From contig NZ_JBFABG010000001.1 in NCBI RefSeq assembly GCF_040640215.1, positions 186,001 to 250,000 on the forward strand: a stretch of 64,000 bases of DNA. Direction: 5' to 3'. How positions within the stretch are numbered: position 1 is the stretch's first letter; each line of letters begins with the position of its first letter. Shown here in pieces: positions 23,924-33,217 of this stretch. A model generated the notes under the pieces. It had not been told where the DNA came from and searched no databases. It was given only the letters and a program-made list of their open reading frames with translations. Source of the stretch: Actinosynnema sp040640215. Lineage in GTDB: Bacteria; Actinomycetota; Actinomycetes; Mycobacteriales; Pseudonocardiaceae. The position numbers and the translations under genes are program-made.

Positions 23924-24636
23924 GACAACCCGCCCAGCCAGGAGGACCAGGAGCGCTCGTCGCGACCGTCGTCGGTGAAGACGTGGTGCATCGCGATCAG
24001 CCCCCCGTTGAAGCCCTGGAAGAACCGGTACATCGCGTCGGGCGTGCGAATCCCGACCGTCTGCGCGTTGGCGTAGTAGACGACGCCGGGGATGCCGTCG
24101 ACCGCCACCGCGTCGCCGCGTCGCGGTGCGTCCGCCAGGCCCAGCTCGCGGTGCAGCGCGGTCCACAGCGCGGGCCAATCCCGGACCGGCGGGCCGAACG
24201 CGGTCACCGGGCGCGCGGTGCGGCCGGTGAAGTGCTCCAGGTACTCGACCAGGGTGCGCCGGAACATCGTGCCGCCGGCCAGCATCGCCTCGAACTCGTC
24301 GTGCCAGTCGTCGCCGGGCAGGAACCCGCTGGTGACCACGCGGAGCACGGTGCTGCCCCGCTCCCGGCCCTCGACCAGGAACTCGTAGGCCAGGAACCGG
24401 CCGTCGGGCTCCCGTTCGCCGCCGAAGGCCAGGTGCCGGCCCGGTTCCCACGCGGTGACGCCCTGCCGGGGCTCGTAGTGGCCGAACGCGCCCTTGACCG
24501 CGACGCCGGCCTCGACCTCGTTGCTGCCCATGAACCACGAGTCGATGCCGGGCCCGGTGGCGATGGCCTCCCAGACCTGCTCGGGCGTGACGCCCGCCAG
24601 TTCGACCTCGTCGGTCTCCTCGAACGCGTGCCCCAT
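23920..24636 (-). CDS. SRPBCC/AHSA1-family protein
   Basis: A 238-residue START-like protein. The N-terminal half has the AHSA1 pattern VTPEQVWEAIATGPGIDSWFMG, and the middle has GGTMFRRTLVEYLEHF. It forms a hydrophobic ligand-binding cavity in relatives. In actinomycetes such genes commonly sit beside ArsR regulators, as here: the start overlaps the regulator's stop (TGATG). Its own stop overlaps the DUF998-like gene. Confidence 0.87.
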   Translation of the reverse strand: MGHAFEETDEVELAGVTPEQVWEAIATGPGIDSWFMGSNEVEAGVAVKGAFGHYEPRQGVTAWEPGRHLAFGGEREPDGRFLAYEFLVEGRERGSTVLRVVTSGFLPGDDWHDEFEAMLAGGTMFRRTLVEYLEHFTGRTARPVTAFGPPVRDWPALWTALHRELGLADAPRRGDAVAVDGIPGVVYYANAQTVGIRTPDAMYRFFQGFNGGLIAMHHVFTDDGRDERSWSSWLGGLS

Positions 24637-25223
24637 CAGGACTCCTTCGGAATGCTGGGGTGCACGGCGACGACGACGCGGTGCGCCCGTCCACCCCCGG
24701 TCGTCTCGTCGTGGTACTTCGCGACCAGCCCGGTCACCGCCGCCGCCAGTTCCTCGGCGAAGGCCGCCCGGTCCGTCGCGGTGGCGAACCGGACCTCGCC
24801 GTCGAGGGCGAAGGTCGCCACCCTCCGGCCCGCCTTGGCGGACCCGGTGAGCAGGTTGCCCACGTCGCGCACCAGCCGCGCCGCCACCGCGAGCAGCCAC
24901 CGCGCCGAGAGCCGGTCCGGTGACCGCTCCGGGTCGGGCTGCACGGCGGCCAGCGCCATCGGCGAGATCACGTAGGACGCCGCCGTGGCGCGCATGACCC
25001 GTTCGGTCATGTTGCCCTTACGGCGCTCCTCGGCGAGCTCGACCAGGCCGTGCCGCTCCAGCGCGCGCAGGTGGTAGTTGACCTTCTGCCGGGGCAGCCC
25101 CACCTTGGCCGCCAGCGTGGTCGCCGAACCCGGCTCGACCAGCTCGGCCAGCAGCCGGGCCCGCACCGGGTCCAGCGTCACCTCGGCCGTGGCCGGGTCT
25201 TCGATCACCGCTACGTCAAGCAC
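24636..25223 (-). CDS. ArsR-type winged-helix regulator
   Basis: A 195-residue regulator with an N-terminal HTH_20/ArsR winged helix: PVRARLLAELVEPGSATTLAA, KVGLPRQKVNYHLRALERHG, wing VELAEERRKGNMTERVM. A C-terminal ligand or dimer domain follows. There are no metal-site Cys clusters. The GTG at 25223 follows CGAGGG and is the last reasonable start before AT-rich promoter sequence. It heads an operon with the SRPBCC, DUF998-like and hydrolase genes and is divergent from the DUF2306 gene. Confidence 0.87.
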   Translation of the reverse strand: MLDVAVIEDPATAEVTLDPVRARLLAELVEPGSATTLAAKVGLPRQKVNYHLRALERHGLVELAEERRKGNMTERVMRATAASYVISPMALAAVQPDPERSPDRLSARWLLAVAARLVRDVGNLLTGSAKAGRRVATFALDGEVRFATATDRAAFAEELAAAVTGLVAKYHDETTGGGRAHRVVVAVHPSIPKES

Positions 25224-25251
25224 GGGGCAACCCTCGCACCGACGAATTATT

Positions 25252-25263
25252 TTGTCAAGACAA
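25252..25263. promoter_or_regulatory. TTGTC-AA-GACAA dyad in the divergent promoter
   Basis: A 5-bp inverted repeat with a 2-bp centre, 29 bp upstream of the ArsR-type start, in the lowest-GC patch of the area. A further TTGTC follows at 25270. A candidate autoregulatory operator. Confidence 0.45.
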
Positions 25264-25347
25264 CTCGATTTGTCGGTGAGGACGGCGCGGGCCGCGTGGT
25301 CAGCGTTCGGTGCGGGGTCGGTCAGCGCGGTCGGCGAAGGTCGGCGC

Positions 25348-26061
25348 ATGGTGGAAGCACAGGTCAAGCGGAGTTGGTGGCGGCGGCATTGGGTGCTGCC
25401 GCTGGGGGTCCTGGTCGCCGCGTTCGTGGCGTTCTCGCTGCCGAGGTACCTGACGCTCGACCCCGCGCGGACCCGGGTGCCCCAGCCCGGCGACCACACC
25501 TGGCACTACCCGTTCCTGGTCGGGCACGTGGTGTTCGGGTCGATCGCGATCCTGGCCTGCGTGCTCCAGATCTGGCCGTGGCTGCGGCGGGAGCACCCCG
25601 TCTGGCACCGGCGCGCCGGCCGCGCCTACGTGTTCGCGGGCGTGCTGCCCGCCGGCGTGCTCGGCGTGGCGATCGGCGCGGTCAGCCCGTTCGGCCCGGT
25701 GAACCAGGCCGGCAACGTCCTGATGGGGCTGCTCTGGCTCGGTTTCACGATCACCGGCCTCCGGATGGCGCGACAGCGGCGCTACGCCGACCACCGGCGC
25801 TGGATGTTACGCAGCACCGCGCTCACCCTGTCGATCATCAGCAACCGGTTCTGGGCGGCCGGGCTGGGGCTCGTCCTGCCCGACCGGCTGGACACCACCT
25901 TCGGCGGCAGCGAAGTCGCCCTGCTCCAGGCCATCGCGGGCACCTCCGCGTGGCTGGGCTGGGTGCTGCCCCTGCTGGCCGTCGAGTGGTGGCTCGACCG
26001 CAGCCGGCCGGGGCGGCGTCAGCCGGTGAAGAGCCCCGGCAGGCCCGGGGTGGACGGCTGA
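25348..26061 (+). CDS. DUF2306-family membrane protein
   Basis: A 237-residue protein with a basic N-terminus and about six transmembrane helices (WVLPLGVLVAAFVAFSLP, VVFGSIAILACVLQIWPWL, VFAGVLPAGVLGVAIGAV and others). It has the family's HRRAGRAYV and DHRRWMLRS loops; the His residues may bind a cofactor. Codon 154 (25807-25809) is TTA, which is very rare at this GC content. The gene overlaps the convergent ogt gene by 43 bp. Confidence 0.87.
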   Translation: MVEAQVKRSWWRRHWVLPLGVLVAAFVAFSLPRYLTLDPARTRVPQPGDHTWHYPFLVGHVVFGSIAILACVLQIWPWLRREHPVWHRRAGRAYVFAGVLPAGVLGVAIGAVSPFGPVNQAGNVLMGLLWLGFTITGLRMARQRRYADHRRWMLRSTALTLSIISNRFWAAGLGLVLPDRLDTTFGGSEVALLQAIAGTSAWLGWVLPLLAVEWWLDRSRPGRRQPVKSPGRPGVDG

Positions 26062-26525
26062 GACTCGAAGTCCAGCAACTGCCGCTTGCGGGCGATCCCG
26101 CCGCCGTAGCCGGTCAGGTCGCCGCCGGAACCGACCACCCGGTGGCACGGCACGATGATGCCGATCGGGTTGTGCCCGTTGGCCAGGCCGACCGCCCGCG
26201 CGGCGGTCGGCCGGCCGAGGGCCACGGCCACCTGGCCGTACGACCTCGTCTCCCCGAACGGGATCGAGCGCAGCGCCGTCCACACCGAGCGCTGGAACGG
26301 CGTGCCCAGCAGGTCCAGCGGCACGTCGAACGCGGTCCGCGCACCCGCGAAGTACTCCGCCAACTGCTCGACCACGTCGCCGAACAGCGAAGCGTCCCGC
26401 GCCCCGAAGCTCTCCTCGGCCGGCCGGTACCGCTGCTCCGTCATGTACAGCCCGGACAGCACGCCGTCCCGGGCCACCAACGTCAACAGCCCCACCGGGC
26501 TGTCGACCACCGTGTGCGCCACCAC
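26019..26525 (-). CDS. ogt: Methylated-DNA-[protein]-cysteine S-methyltransferase (Ogt)
   Basis: A 168-residue suicide repair protein that transfers alkyl groups from O6-alkylguanine or O4-alkylthymine to its active-site Cys in IIVPCHRVVGSGG. The HTH with the Arg finger is RSYGQVAVALGRPTAARAVGLA. The length is normal for Ogt. It follows the ada-alkA fusion by 13 bp, forming a compact DNA-alkylation repair operon. The GTG at 26525 is preceded by AGAGG. Its 3' end overlaps the DUF2306 gene on the opposite strand. Confidence 0.95.
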   Translation of the reverse strand: MVAHTVVDSPVGLLTLVARDGVLSGLYMTEQRYRPAEESFGARDASLFGDVVEQLAEYFAGARTAFDVPLDLLGTPFQRSVWTALRSIPFGETRSYGQVAVALGRPTAARAVGLANGHNPIGIIVPCHRVVGSGGDLTGYGGGIARKRQLLDFESQPSTPGLPGLFTG

Positions 26526-26538
26526 CGCGAAGTTCCTC

Positions 26539-28008
26539 TCAGGCCGGCAACCGGTTGACCGCGTGGTCCCCGGTCGCCCACAGGTATTGGACCGCGTACG
26601 CCCGCCAGGGACGCCACGCGCGTGCTCGGGCGACCAGCGCGCCCGGTGTGTCCGGCATCCCCGACGCCCGCGCGGCGACCCGCACGCCGAGGTCGCCGGG
26701 GATGAACGCGTCGGGGTCTCCCAGTGCGCGCATCGCGATCATCTCGACGGTCCACGGCCCGAACCCCGGCAGCGCGTGCAGCTCGGCGCGCGCCTTCGCC
26801 CAGTCCGCGCCGACCCCGAGGTCGACCGCGCCGGAGGCCAACGCGCCCACCAGCGCCGAGAACGCCGCCTTGCGCGCTTTCGGCATGGCCAGCACCGCCG
26901 GGTCGAGCGACAGCAGCTCCTCGGGCGTGGGGAACAGGTGGGTCAGGCCGACGTCGGTGATCGGCGTGCCCGCCGCCGCCACGATCCGCCCCGCGTGCGT
27001 CCGCGCCGCCGCCGTGGACACCTGCTGGCCCAGCACCGCCCGCACGGCGAACTCCGCCGGGTCGGGGGTGCCCGGCACCCGGCGGCCGGGGTCCTCGTCG
27101 ACCACGGCGCGCAGGTCCGGGTCGGTCCGCAGCCGGTCGTCCACCGCGACCGGGTCGGCGTCCAGGTCGAGCATCCGCCGGCACCGGGCGATGGCGATCG
27201 ACAGGTCCCGCAGGTCGGTCAGCGCCAACCGGCACGCCACGTGGTCGGGCTGCGGGCTCAACGCCACCACGGCGTGCCCGTGCGGCAGCCGCAACGTTCG
27301 CCGGTACGCGCCGTCCCGCCACTCCTCCACCCCCGGCACGGCGGTCGCCGCGAGGTGCCCGAAGAGGTTGTCCGGGCACAGCGGCGCGCGGAACGGCAGG
27401 CGCAGCGACAGCACGCCGGGCGTGTCCACCACGGTCCGCCGCCGCGTCCGCAGGTCCGTGGGCGAGAGGGCGAACACCGAGCGCACGGTCTCGTTGAACG
27501 CCCGGATGCTGGCGAAGCCGGCCGCCAGCGCCACCTCGGCCATCGGCAGGGTGGTCGTCTCGATCAGCAGCCGCGCGGTCTGCGCCCGCTGCGCGCGGGC
27601 CAGCGCGAGGGGTCCCGCGCCGAGTTCCGCGAGCAGTTGGCGTTCGACCTGGCGGACGCTGTAGCCGAGCCGGGCGGCCAGTCCCGGGACGCCCTCCCGG
27701 TCGACCACCCCGTCCGCGATCAAGCGCATGGCCTTGGCCACCGAGTCGGCGCGGTGGTTCCACAACGGGGAACCCGGACTGGCGTCGGGTCGACACCGCT
27801 TGCACGCCCGGAATCCCGCTTGTTGGGCCGCCGCCGCGCTCGGGTAGAACCGCATGTTCTCGACCTTGGGCGGGGCCACCGGACAACTCGGGCGGCAATA
27901 GATGCGCGTGGTCAGGACGGCGGTGAAGAACCACCCGTCGAACCGCGCGTCTTTGGACCGCACGGCCCGCACGCACCGTTCCGCGTCTTCGTGCACGTGA
28001 TCCAGCAT
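26539..28008 (-). CDS. alkA: Ada-type regulator fused to AlkA DNA-3-methyladenine glycosylase
   Basis: A 489-residue fusion. Residues 1-80 are the Ada zinc domain with its four Cys (YCRPSC and FRACKRC), which senses methyl phosphotriesters. Residues about 85-190 are an AraC-type HTH (AARLGYSVRQVERQLLAELG, FASIRAFNETVRSVFALSP). Residues about 200-489 are AlkA N-terminal and HhH-GPD domains with LHALPGFGPWTVEMIAMRAL and the catalytic Asp in PGDLGV. It therefore both activates and performs base excision repair. The O6-methylguanine module usual in E. coli Ada is instead the separate ogt gene 13 bp downstream. Confidence 0.95.
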   Translation of the reverse strand: MLDHVHEDAERCVRAVRSKDARFDGWFFTAVLTTRIYCRPSCPVAPPKVENMRFYPSAAAAQQAGFRACKRCRPDASPGSPLWNHRADSVAKAMRLIADGVVDREGVPGLAARLGYSVRQVERQLLAELGAGPLALARAQRAQTARLLIETTTLPMAEVALAAGFASIRAFNETVRSVFALSPTDLRTRRRTVVDTPGVLSLRLPFRAPLCPDNLFGHLAATAVPGVEEWRDGAYRRTLRLPHGHAVVALSPQPDHVACRLALTDLRDLSIAIARCRRMLDLDADPVAVDDRLRTDPDLRAVVDEDPGRRVPGTPDPAEFAVRAVLGQQVSTAAARTHAGRIVAAAGTPITDVGLTHLFPTPEELLSLDPAVLAMPKARKAAFSALVGALASGAVDLGVGADWAKARAELHALPGFGPWTVEMIAMRALGDPDAFIPGDLGVRVAARASGMPDTPGALVARARAWRPWRAYAVQYLWATGDHAVNRLPA

Positions 28009-28552
28009 CGGTCAACGCCAGGCCGTTGGCCGGCGGAAATTCGACATCGAGGGGTCTCCCGGTCAGGTCGCACAGCGCTGTGCCGACCCCGTCCGGGCGG
28101 GCGGCGGGACGGCGGGCGGGAGCCGGCCTCACCTCGGCCCGATCCCGGCCGTGCCCGTCGAGCACGGTCCGCGGGATCGGGCAGGCCCGCACCGCACCGG
28201 CCCTCACGGGCCGTGACCGGCACGGGACCGGTCACACCGCGGTCGAACCCGGCCGACGTGGCAGGTCGCCGCGCCGTTCCACCGACCCGGCCGGCTCGGA
28301 GCACGCCGCTGAGAAGACCCCCAGGACCCCTCAGCGGCGGGCGGTGCGGCTCGTGCGCCGGTGGCCGGCGAACCCACTCGGACCGGTCCCTCCGCACAAC
28401 CCGACGACCTCGGCGGAACGTCCTGGGCAGCTTGGCAGCGCGAGTCGTTAGGGTGGACCGCCTGGTGCTCCACCGGTCGACAAACGACCTGTTCACGCGC
28501 TCACATCCGGTTTTCCGGTCCGGAAGGCCGGACCCGAGGAGGTCAGCCGCGA
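28009..28552. other. Gene-free stretch before the STAND-WD40 gene, with an inverted repeat
   Basis: No coding frame is supported. An inverted repeat GTGACCGG / CCGGTCAC with a 7-bp spacer lies at 28213-28235, between the two divergent genes. The AGGAGG ribosome site of the STAND gene is at about 28537. Confidence 0.5.
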
Positions 28553-31500
28553 ATGGCTGGTTCTGGTCAGGGGTCGGGGCCCCGCGCCATTTTCGCCGAG
28601 CGGTTCGCGCTGCTCTACGCGGAGGCCGGCGACCCTCCCCTGAAGCGGGTGACCGAGTCGGTGGGGCGCGCCCGGCGGACCGACGAGCGGGGCCGCCCGG
28701 TCCGCGCGACGGCGCAGCGGGTCAGCGACTGGCGGCGGGGCCGCAACGTGCCCGCCCGGTTCTCGGCACTCTCGGTAGTCCTCGAAGTCCTCATCGGCGA
28801 GGCCCGCAAGACCCGGCCGCAGCCGCCGGCGGCCGGTTTGTACGACCTGCGGGCGTGGCGCGCGCTGTGGGAGGAGGCGCTGTCCAGCCCGGCCACCGCG
28901 CCCGACGACGAGGAGCCGCCGAGCTCCGACGAGATCGGCGTCTGCCCCTACCGGGGCCTGGCCGCCTTCCAGCCCGAGGACTCGTCCTGGTTCTTCGGCC
29001 GGGAGCGCAGCACGGCCGCGCTGGTGTCCCGGTTGAGCGCGTCCGCCGATTCCGGTGGAATAGTCGTGCTGGTCGGCGCGTCGGGTGCCGGTAAATCGTC
29101 CCTCGTCCGCGCCGGGGTGATTCCGGCCATTCGCGCCGGCGCTGTGGCGGTACCCGGCTCGGAACGCTGGCCGGCCATCGTGGTGACACCGGGGGCGGAC
29201 CCGGTGAAAGAACTGGTGCGCCAAATCCCGGAATTGTCCGAGGCGCTCGGGAGAACGCTGGAGGAAATCGCCCACCACCACCCCCCGGACGGTCCGGAGA
29301 CGTTCCTCGGGCAGGCGTCGCCGGCGGTGCCGCGGTTCGCGGCGCAGATCCGGGCCGCGTTCGCCGACCACGCGGCCCGGCACGGCGGCGAGCGCGTGGT
29401 GGTCGTGGTGGACCAGTTCGAGGAAGCCTTCACGCTGTGCGGTGACGAGACCCTGGTCCAGGTGTTCGTGCAGGCCCTGCACGTGGCGTGCACGCCCGCC
29501 GGGCCCGGTGACGTCCCGCCCGCCGTGGTCGTGCTGGGGGTCCGGGCCGACTTCTACGGCCGCTGCCTGGCCTTCCCGGAGCTGGCCGACGCGCTCCAGG
29601 AGCGCCAGATGGTGCTCGGCCCGATGACGTCCGCCGAGCTGCGCGAGGCCGTGTCGCGCCCGGCCAAGGCGGCGGGCCTGCAACTGGAGCCGGGGCTGAT
29701 CGAGCTGATGTTGCGCGACCTCGGCGTGCGCAGCGGGCGGGCGCAGGGCCGGACCGGCCAGGGCGCATACGACGCGGGCGCGCTGCCGCTGCTCTCGCAC
29801 GCCCTGCTGGCCACCTGGCAGCGCCGCGCCGGCGGCAAGCTCACCATCTCCGGCTACCGCGCGGCGGGCGGCATCCAGGGCGCGGTCGCGGCGACCGCCG
29901 AGCGCGCGTGGGCCGACCTCGCCCCGGACGCCCAACTGGCCGCCCGCCCGCTGCTGCTGCGCCTGGTCCGGGTCGGCGAGGACACCCAGGACACCCGCCG
30001 CCGGTCCACCCGGCACGAGCTGGTCGACCAGGCCGCGAACCGGGCGGCCGGCGAGGAGGCGCTGGAGGTGCTGGCCCGCGCCCGGCTGGTCACCCTGGAC
30101 GCGGGTTCGGTGGAGATCACCCACGAGGCGCTGCTCCAGGCGTGGCCCCGGCTGCGGAGCTGGATCGACCAGGACCGGGAGGGCCAGTTGCTGCGCCAGC
30201 GGCTGGAGGAGGACTCGGCGACCTGGGCCACCCAGGAGCGCGACCCGTCGCTGCTCTACCGGGGCGCGCGGCTGGAGACCGCCCGGCACTGGGCGGACGC
30301 GGCCGGTCCGGGCGGCCTCACGGGGGTGGCGCAGGACTTCCTGTCGGTGTCCACGCAACACCGCCGGCGCGCGCTGTGGGGCCGGCGCAGCGCGGTGGTG
30401 GTCGTCGTGGTGCTGGCGATCATCGCCGCCACGGCGGCCGTGCTCGCCGTGCGGCAGCGCGACGACGCGGTGTTCCGGCAGGTCGTCGCGGAGGCCGACC
30501 GGCTCCAGGAGACCGACCCGTCGCTGTCGGCGCAGCTCGACCTGGTCGCGCAGCGGATCCGACCGGACGACCAGGAGGTCTACACCCGCATCCTGTCCAC
30601 CCAGGGCACGCCGCTGGCCACCCAGCTCGTCGGCCACGAGGGCGCGGTCTACCTGACCTCGTTCTCCGCCGACGGCGACACCCTGGCCACCGCGTCCTAC
30701 GACTCCACCGTGCGGCTGTGGGACCTGCGCGACCGCGACAACCCCAAGCCGCTGGGCCCGCCGCTGCGCGGGCACCGGAGCTGGGTGAGCTCGGCGGTGT
30801 TCAGCCCGGACGGCGGCACCCTGGCCACGGCCGGCGACGACGGCACGGTCCGGCTGTGGGACGTCGCCGACCCGAGCCGCCCGCGCGCCCTCGGCCAACC
30901 CCTGGTCGGCGACCACGGCACCGTCTACCTGGTCGCGTTCACGCCGGACAGCAAGACCCTGGTGACCGCCAACGAGGACCACACCGCCCAGTTGTGGGAC
31001 GTCACCACGCCGGCCGCGCCGAGCCCGCTGGGCGCGCCGCTGGGCCTGCACTCCGGCCAGGTGCGGTCGGTGGCGTTCAGCCCGGACGGCCGGGTGCTCG
31101 CGGTCGGCGGCGACGACCGGACCGTGGTCCTGTGGGACGTCGCGGACCGCACCCGGCCCCAACCGCTGGGCCCGCCGCTGGCCGGGTTCGACGGGATCGT
31201 CCGGTCGGTGGCGTTCAGCCCCGACGGCCGGGTGCTGGCCACCGGCAGCGACGACCGCACCATCCGGCTGTGGGACGTGGCCGACCCGGCGGCGGCGCGA
31301 CCGCTCGGCCGTCCGCTGACCGACCACGACGGCCCGGTCTGGTCGGTGGCGTTCAACCGGGGCGGTCGGGTGCTGGCCAGTGGCAGCAGCGATGGCACGG
31401 CCCGGCTGTGGAACGTGACCGACCCGGTCCACCCGCTGGCCATCGGCCAGCCGCTGACCGGGCGCAACGGCACCATCTACGCGGTGGCGTTCAGCCCGGA

Positions 31501-32605
31501 CGGGTACCGGCTGGCCACCGGCAGCCAGGACACCGCGGTGCGGCTGTGGTCGCTGCCCAAGACGGTGCTGATCGGCCACTCCGGGCGGACCGTCGGCCCG
31601 GTGTTCACCCCGGACGGGCGGCGCATGGTCACCGGCAGCCGCGACCGGACCATCCGGGTGTGGGACCTGGCGGACCCGCACGAGCCGCACAGCGCCGCGT
31701 CGGCGCGGACCGACGACGACGCGGGCGTGTGGGGGCTGGCGATCAGCCCGGACGGCCGGACGCTGGCCAGCGTCAGCGACAAGGCCGTCCGGCTGTGGGA
31801 CCTGTCCGACCCCGGCCGGGTGCGCCCGCTGGGCGGACCGCTGGAGCTGCGCACCCGGTACAGCGCCCCGGTGGCGTTCAGCCCGGACGGCAGGGTGCTG
31901 GTCACCGGGTCGAACGACGATTCGGTGCAGTTGTGGGACCTCACCGACCGGGACCGGCCCCGGCCGCTCGGCGGACCGCTGGTCGGGCACAGCGGGTACG
32001 TGCACTTCGCGGTGTTCACGCCGGACGGGAAGTCGTTGATCACCGGGAGCGCGGACCAGACGGTGCGGCTGTGGAACGTGTCCGACCCGGCGGCGGCGCA
32101 GCCGCTCGGCCACCCGCTGGGCGGGCACGCGGGCGCGGTGCGGGCGGGCGCGGTCAGCCCGGACGGGACCGTGCTGGCGACCGCCGGCGACGACAAGTCG
32201 ATCCGGCTGTGGGACCTGTCCGCGCCGTCCCGGGTCCGCCCGATCGGCACGCCGATGACCGGGCACGTGGAGGCGGCCGTGACGATCGCGTTCAGCCCGG
32301 ACGGGAGGACGCTGGCCAGCGGCGGGGACGACCGGGCGGTCCGGCTGTGGGACGTGCGCGACCTGCTCCGCCCGCACCCGCTGGGGCAGGCGCTGACCGG
32401 GCACGACGCCGGGTTGCAGGACGTCCGCTTCACGCCGGACGGGCGGATGGTCGCCTCCACCGGCCTGGACGGCACGGTCCGGCTGTGGGACCTGGACCAG
32501 CAGCGCGCGATCGGCCGGGTCTGCGCGAAGACCAAGGGCGTGCTGCCGGAGGAGCTGTGGCGCAAGCACCTGCCCCAGTTGGACTACGAACCGGTGTGCC
32601 CGTAG
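28553..32605 (+). CDS. HTH-STAND NTPase with 14 C-terminal WD40 repeats
   Basis: A 1350-residue signal-transduction ATPase. Residues 1-80 are XRE-like (RFALLYAEAGDPPLKRVTE, then AQRVSDWRRGRNVPARFS). Residues about 130-560 are an nSTAND1 module: CPYRGLAAFQPEDSSWFFGRE, P-loop GASGAGKSS near 177 and Walker B VVVVDQFEEAF near 284. One transmembrane helix (VVVVVVLAIIAATAAVLA) is near 615-635. From about 695, 14 WD40 repeats with RLWD endings could make two seven-blade propellers. A conserved tail, ELWRKHLPQLDYEPVCP, closes the protein. The ATG follows AGGAGG by ten bases. STAND-WD40 proteins are switch or scaffold proteins; some STAND families are immune sensors. Confidence 0.93.
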   Translation: MAGSGQGSGPRAIFAERFALLYAEAGDPPLKRVTESVGRARRTDERGRPVRATAQRVSDWRRGRNVPARFSALSVVLEVLIGEARKTRPQPPAAGLYDLRAWRALWEEALSSPATAPDDEEPPSSDEIGVCPYRGLAAFQPEDSSWFFGRERSTAALVSRLSASADSGGIVVLVGASGAGKSSLVRAGVIPAIRAGAVAVPGSERWPAIVVTPGADPVKELVRQIPELSEALGRTLEEIAHHHPPDGPETFLGQASPAVPRFAAQIRAAFADHAARHGGERVVVVVDQFEEAFTLCGDETLVQVFVQALHVACTPAGPGDVPPAVVVLGVRADFYGRCLAFPELADALQERQMVLGPMTSAELREAVSRPAKAAGLQLEPGLIELMLRDLGVRSGRAQGRTGQGAYDAGALPLLSHALLATWQRRAGGKLTISGYRAAGGIQGAVAATAERAWADLAPDAQLAARPLLLRLVRVGEDTQDTRRRSTRHELVDQAANRAAGEEALEVLARARLVTLDAGSVEITHEALLQAWPRLRSWIDQDREGQLLRQRLEEDSATWATQERDPSLLYRGARLETARHWADAAGPGGLTGVAQDFLSVSTQHRRRALWGRRSAVVVVVVLAIIAATAAVLAVRQRDDAVFRQVVAEADRLQETDPSLSAQLDLVAQRIRPDDQEVYTRILSTQGTPLATQLVGHEGAVYLTSFSADGDTLATASYDSTVRLWDLRDRDNPKPLGPPLRGHRSWVSSAVFSPDGGTLATAGDDGTVRLWDVADPSRPRALGQPLVGDHGTVYLVAFTPDSKTLVTANEDHTAQLWDVTTPAAPSPLGAPLGLHSGQVRSVAFSPDGRVLAVGGDDRTVVLWDVADRTRPQPLGPPLAGFDGIVRSVAFSPDGRVLATGSDDRTIRLWDVADPAAARPLGRPLTDHDGPVWSVAFNRGGRVLASGSSDGTARLWNVTDPVHPLAIGQPLTGRNGTIYAVAFSPDGYRLATGSQDTAVRLWSLPKTVLIGHSGRTVGPVFTPDGRRMVTGSRDRTIRVWDLADPHEPHSAASARTDDDAGVWGLAISPDGRTLASVSDKAVRLWDLSDPGRVRPLGGPLELRTRYSAPVAFSPDGRVLVTGSNDDSVQLWDLTDRDRPRPLGGPLVGHSGYVHFAVFTPDGKSLITGSADQTVRLWNVSDPAAAQPLGHPLGGHAGAVRAGAVSPDGTVLATAGDDKSIRLWDLSAPSRVRPIGTPMTGHVEAAVTIAFSPDGRTLASGGDDRAVRLWDVRDLLRPHPLGQALTGHDAGLQDVRFTPDGRMVASTGLDGTVRLWDLDQQRAIGRVCAKTKGVLPEELWRKHLPQLDYEPVCP

Positions 32606-32701
32606 GGGGTCCGAACCGTTGACGGCGGCCGACGTCCGCGATCGGCCCCCCGGGCGCTTCCCGCCGTGGACTTCCCGCGGATCGTGGCTAGGTTCCAGTT
32701 C

Positions 32702-33193
32702 ATGCGTTTACTCGGCCGGGTGGGCAGCCCGCAGGCGGTGCTGGCGGTGCTCACCGCGATCACCGGCGTCTACATGGGGCTCGTGGTGTGGGGGAACGTC
32801 ACCGACTACGAGACCAACCGCGCGTTCGTCCAGCACGTGTTCGCGATGGACACGACCTTCCGCTCCCCCGGCACGATGTACCGGGCCGTCACCGACCAGA
32901 CCGCCGTCACCGCCGCGTACGCCCTGATCATCGCCTGGGAGGCGCTGACCGCCGCCGTGCTGCTGGCCGCGCTGGTGGCGTGGCTGCGCGGCCGGGCGGC
33001 GGCCCGAGCGCTGTCGGCGGTCGGCTGGGTCATGCAGGTGCTGCTGTTCGGCGGCGGGTTCATCGTGGTCGGCGGCGAGTGGTTCCTGATGTGGCAGTCG
33101 GCGGAGTGGAACGGGCTGACCGCCGCGTTCCAGAACTTCGTGATCGCCTCGGTCGGGCTCATCCTGGCCCGGCTGTCCACAAAGGACGCGTGA
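32702..33193 (+). CDS. DUF2165-like small membrane protein
   Basis: A 163-residue protein with four hydrophobic helices (AVLAVLTAITGVYMGLVVW, AYALIIAWEALTAAVLLAA, VMQVLLFGGGFIVVGGEW, FQNFVIASVGLILARL) and the DUF2165 pattern NVTDYETNRAFVQHVFAMD. I use the ATG at 32702; a GTG at 32666 would add 12 residues without a better ribosome site. The third codon is TTA (32708-32710), very rare here and suggestive of bldA-type translational control. It is convergent with the iniR-like gene. Confidence 0.83.
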   Translation: MRLLGRVGSPQAVLAVLTAITGVYMGLVVWGNVTDYETNRAFVQHVFAMDTTFRSPGTMYRAVTDQTAVTAAYALIIAWEALTAAVLLAALVAWLRGRAAARALSAVGWVMQVLLFGGGFIVVGGEWFLMWQSAEWNGLTAAFQNFVIASVGLILARLSTKDA

Positions 33194-33217
33194 CCACCGG
33201 CGGCGGTGGCCGCCCGG

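Noticed and set aside
28493..32569. A 1358-codon minus-strand open frame opposite the STAND-WD40 gene
   Set aside because: Composition is a mirror of the WD repeats and no domain is found. The plus-strand gene has P-loop and WD motifs.
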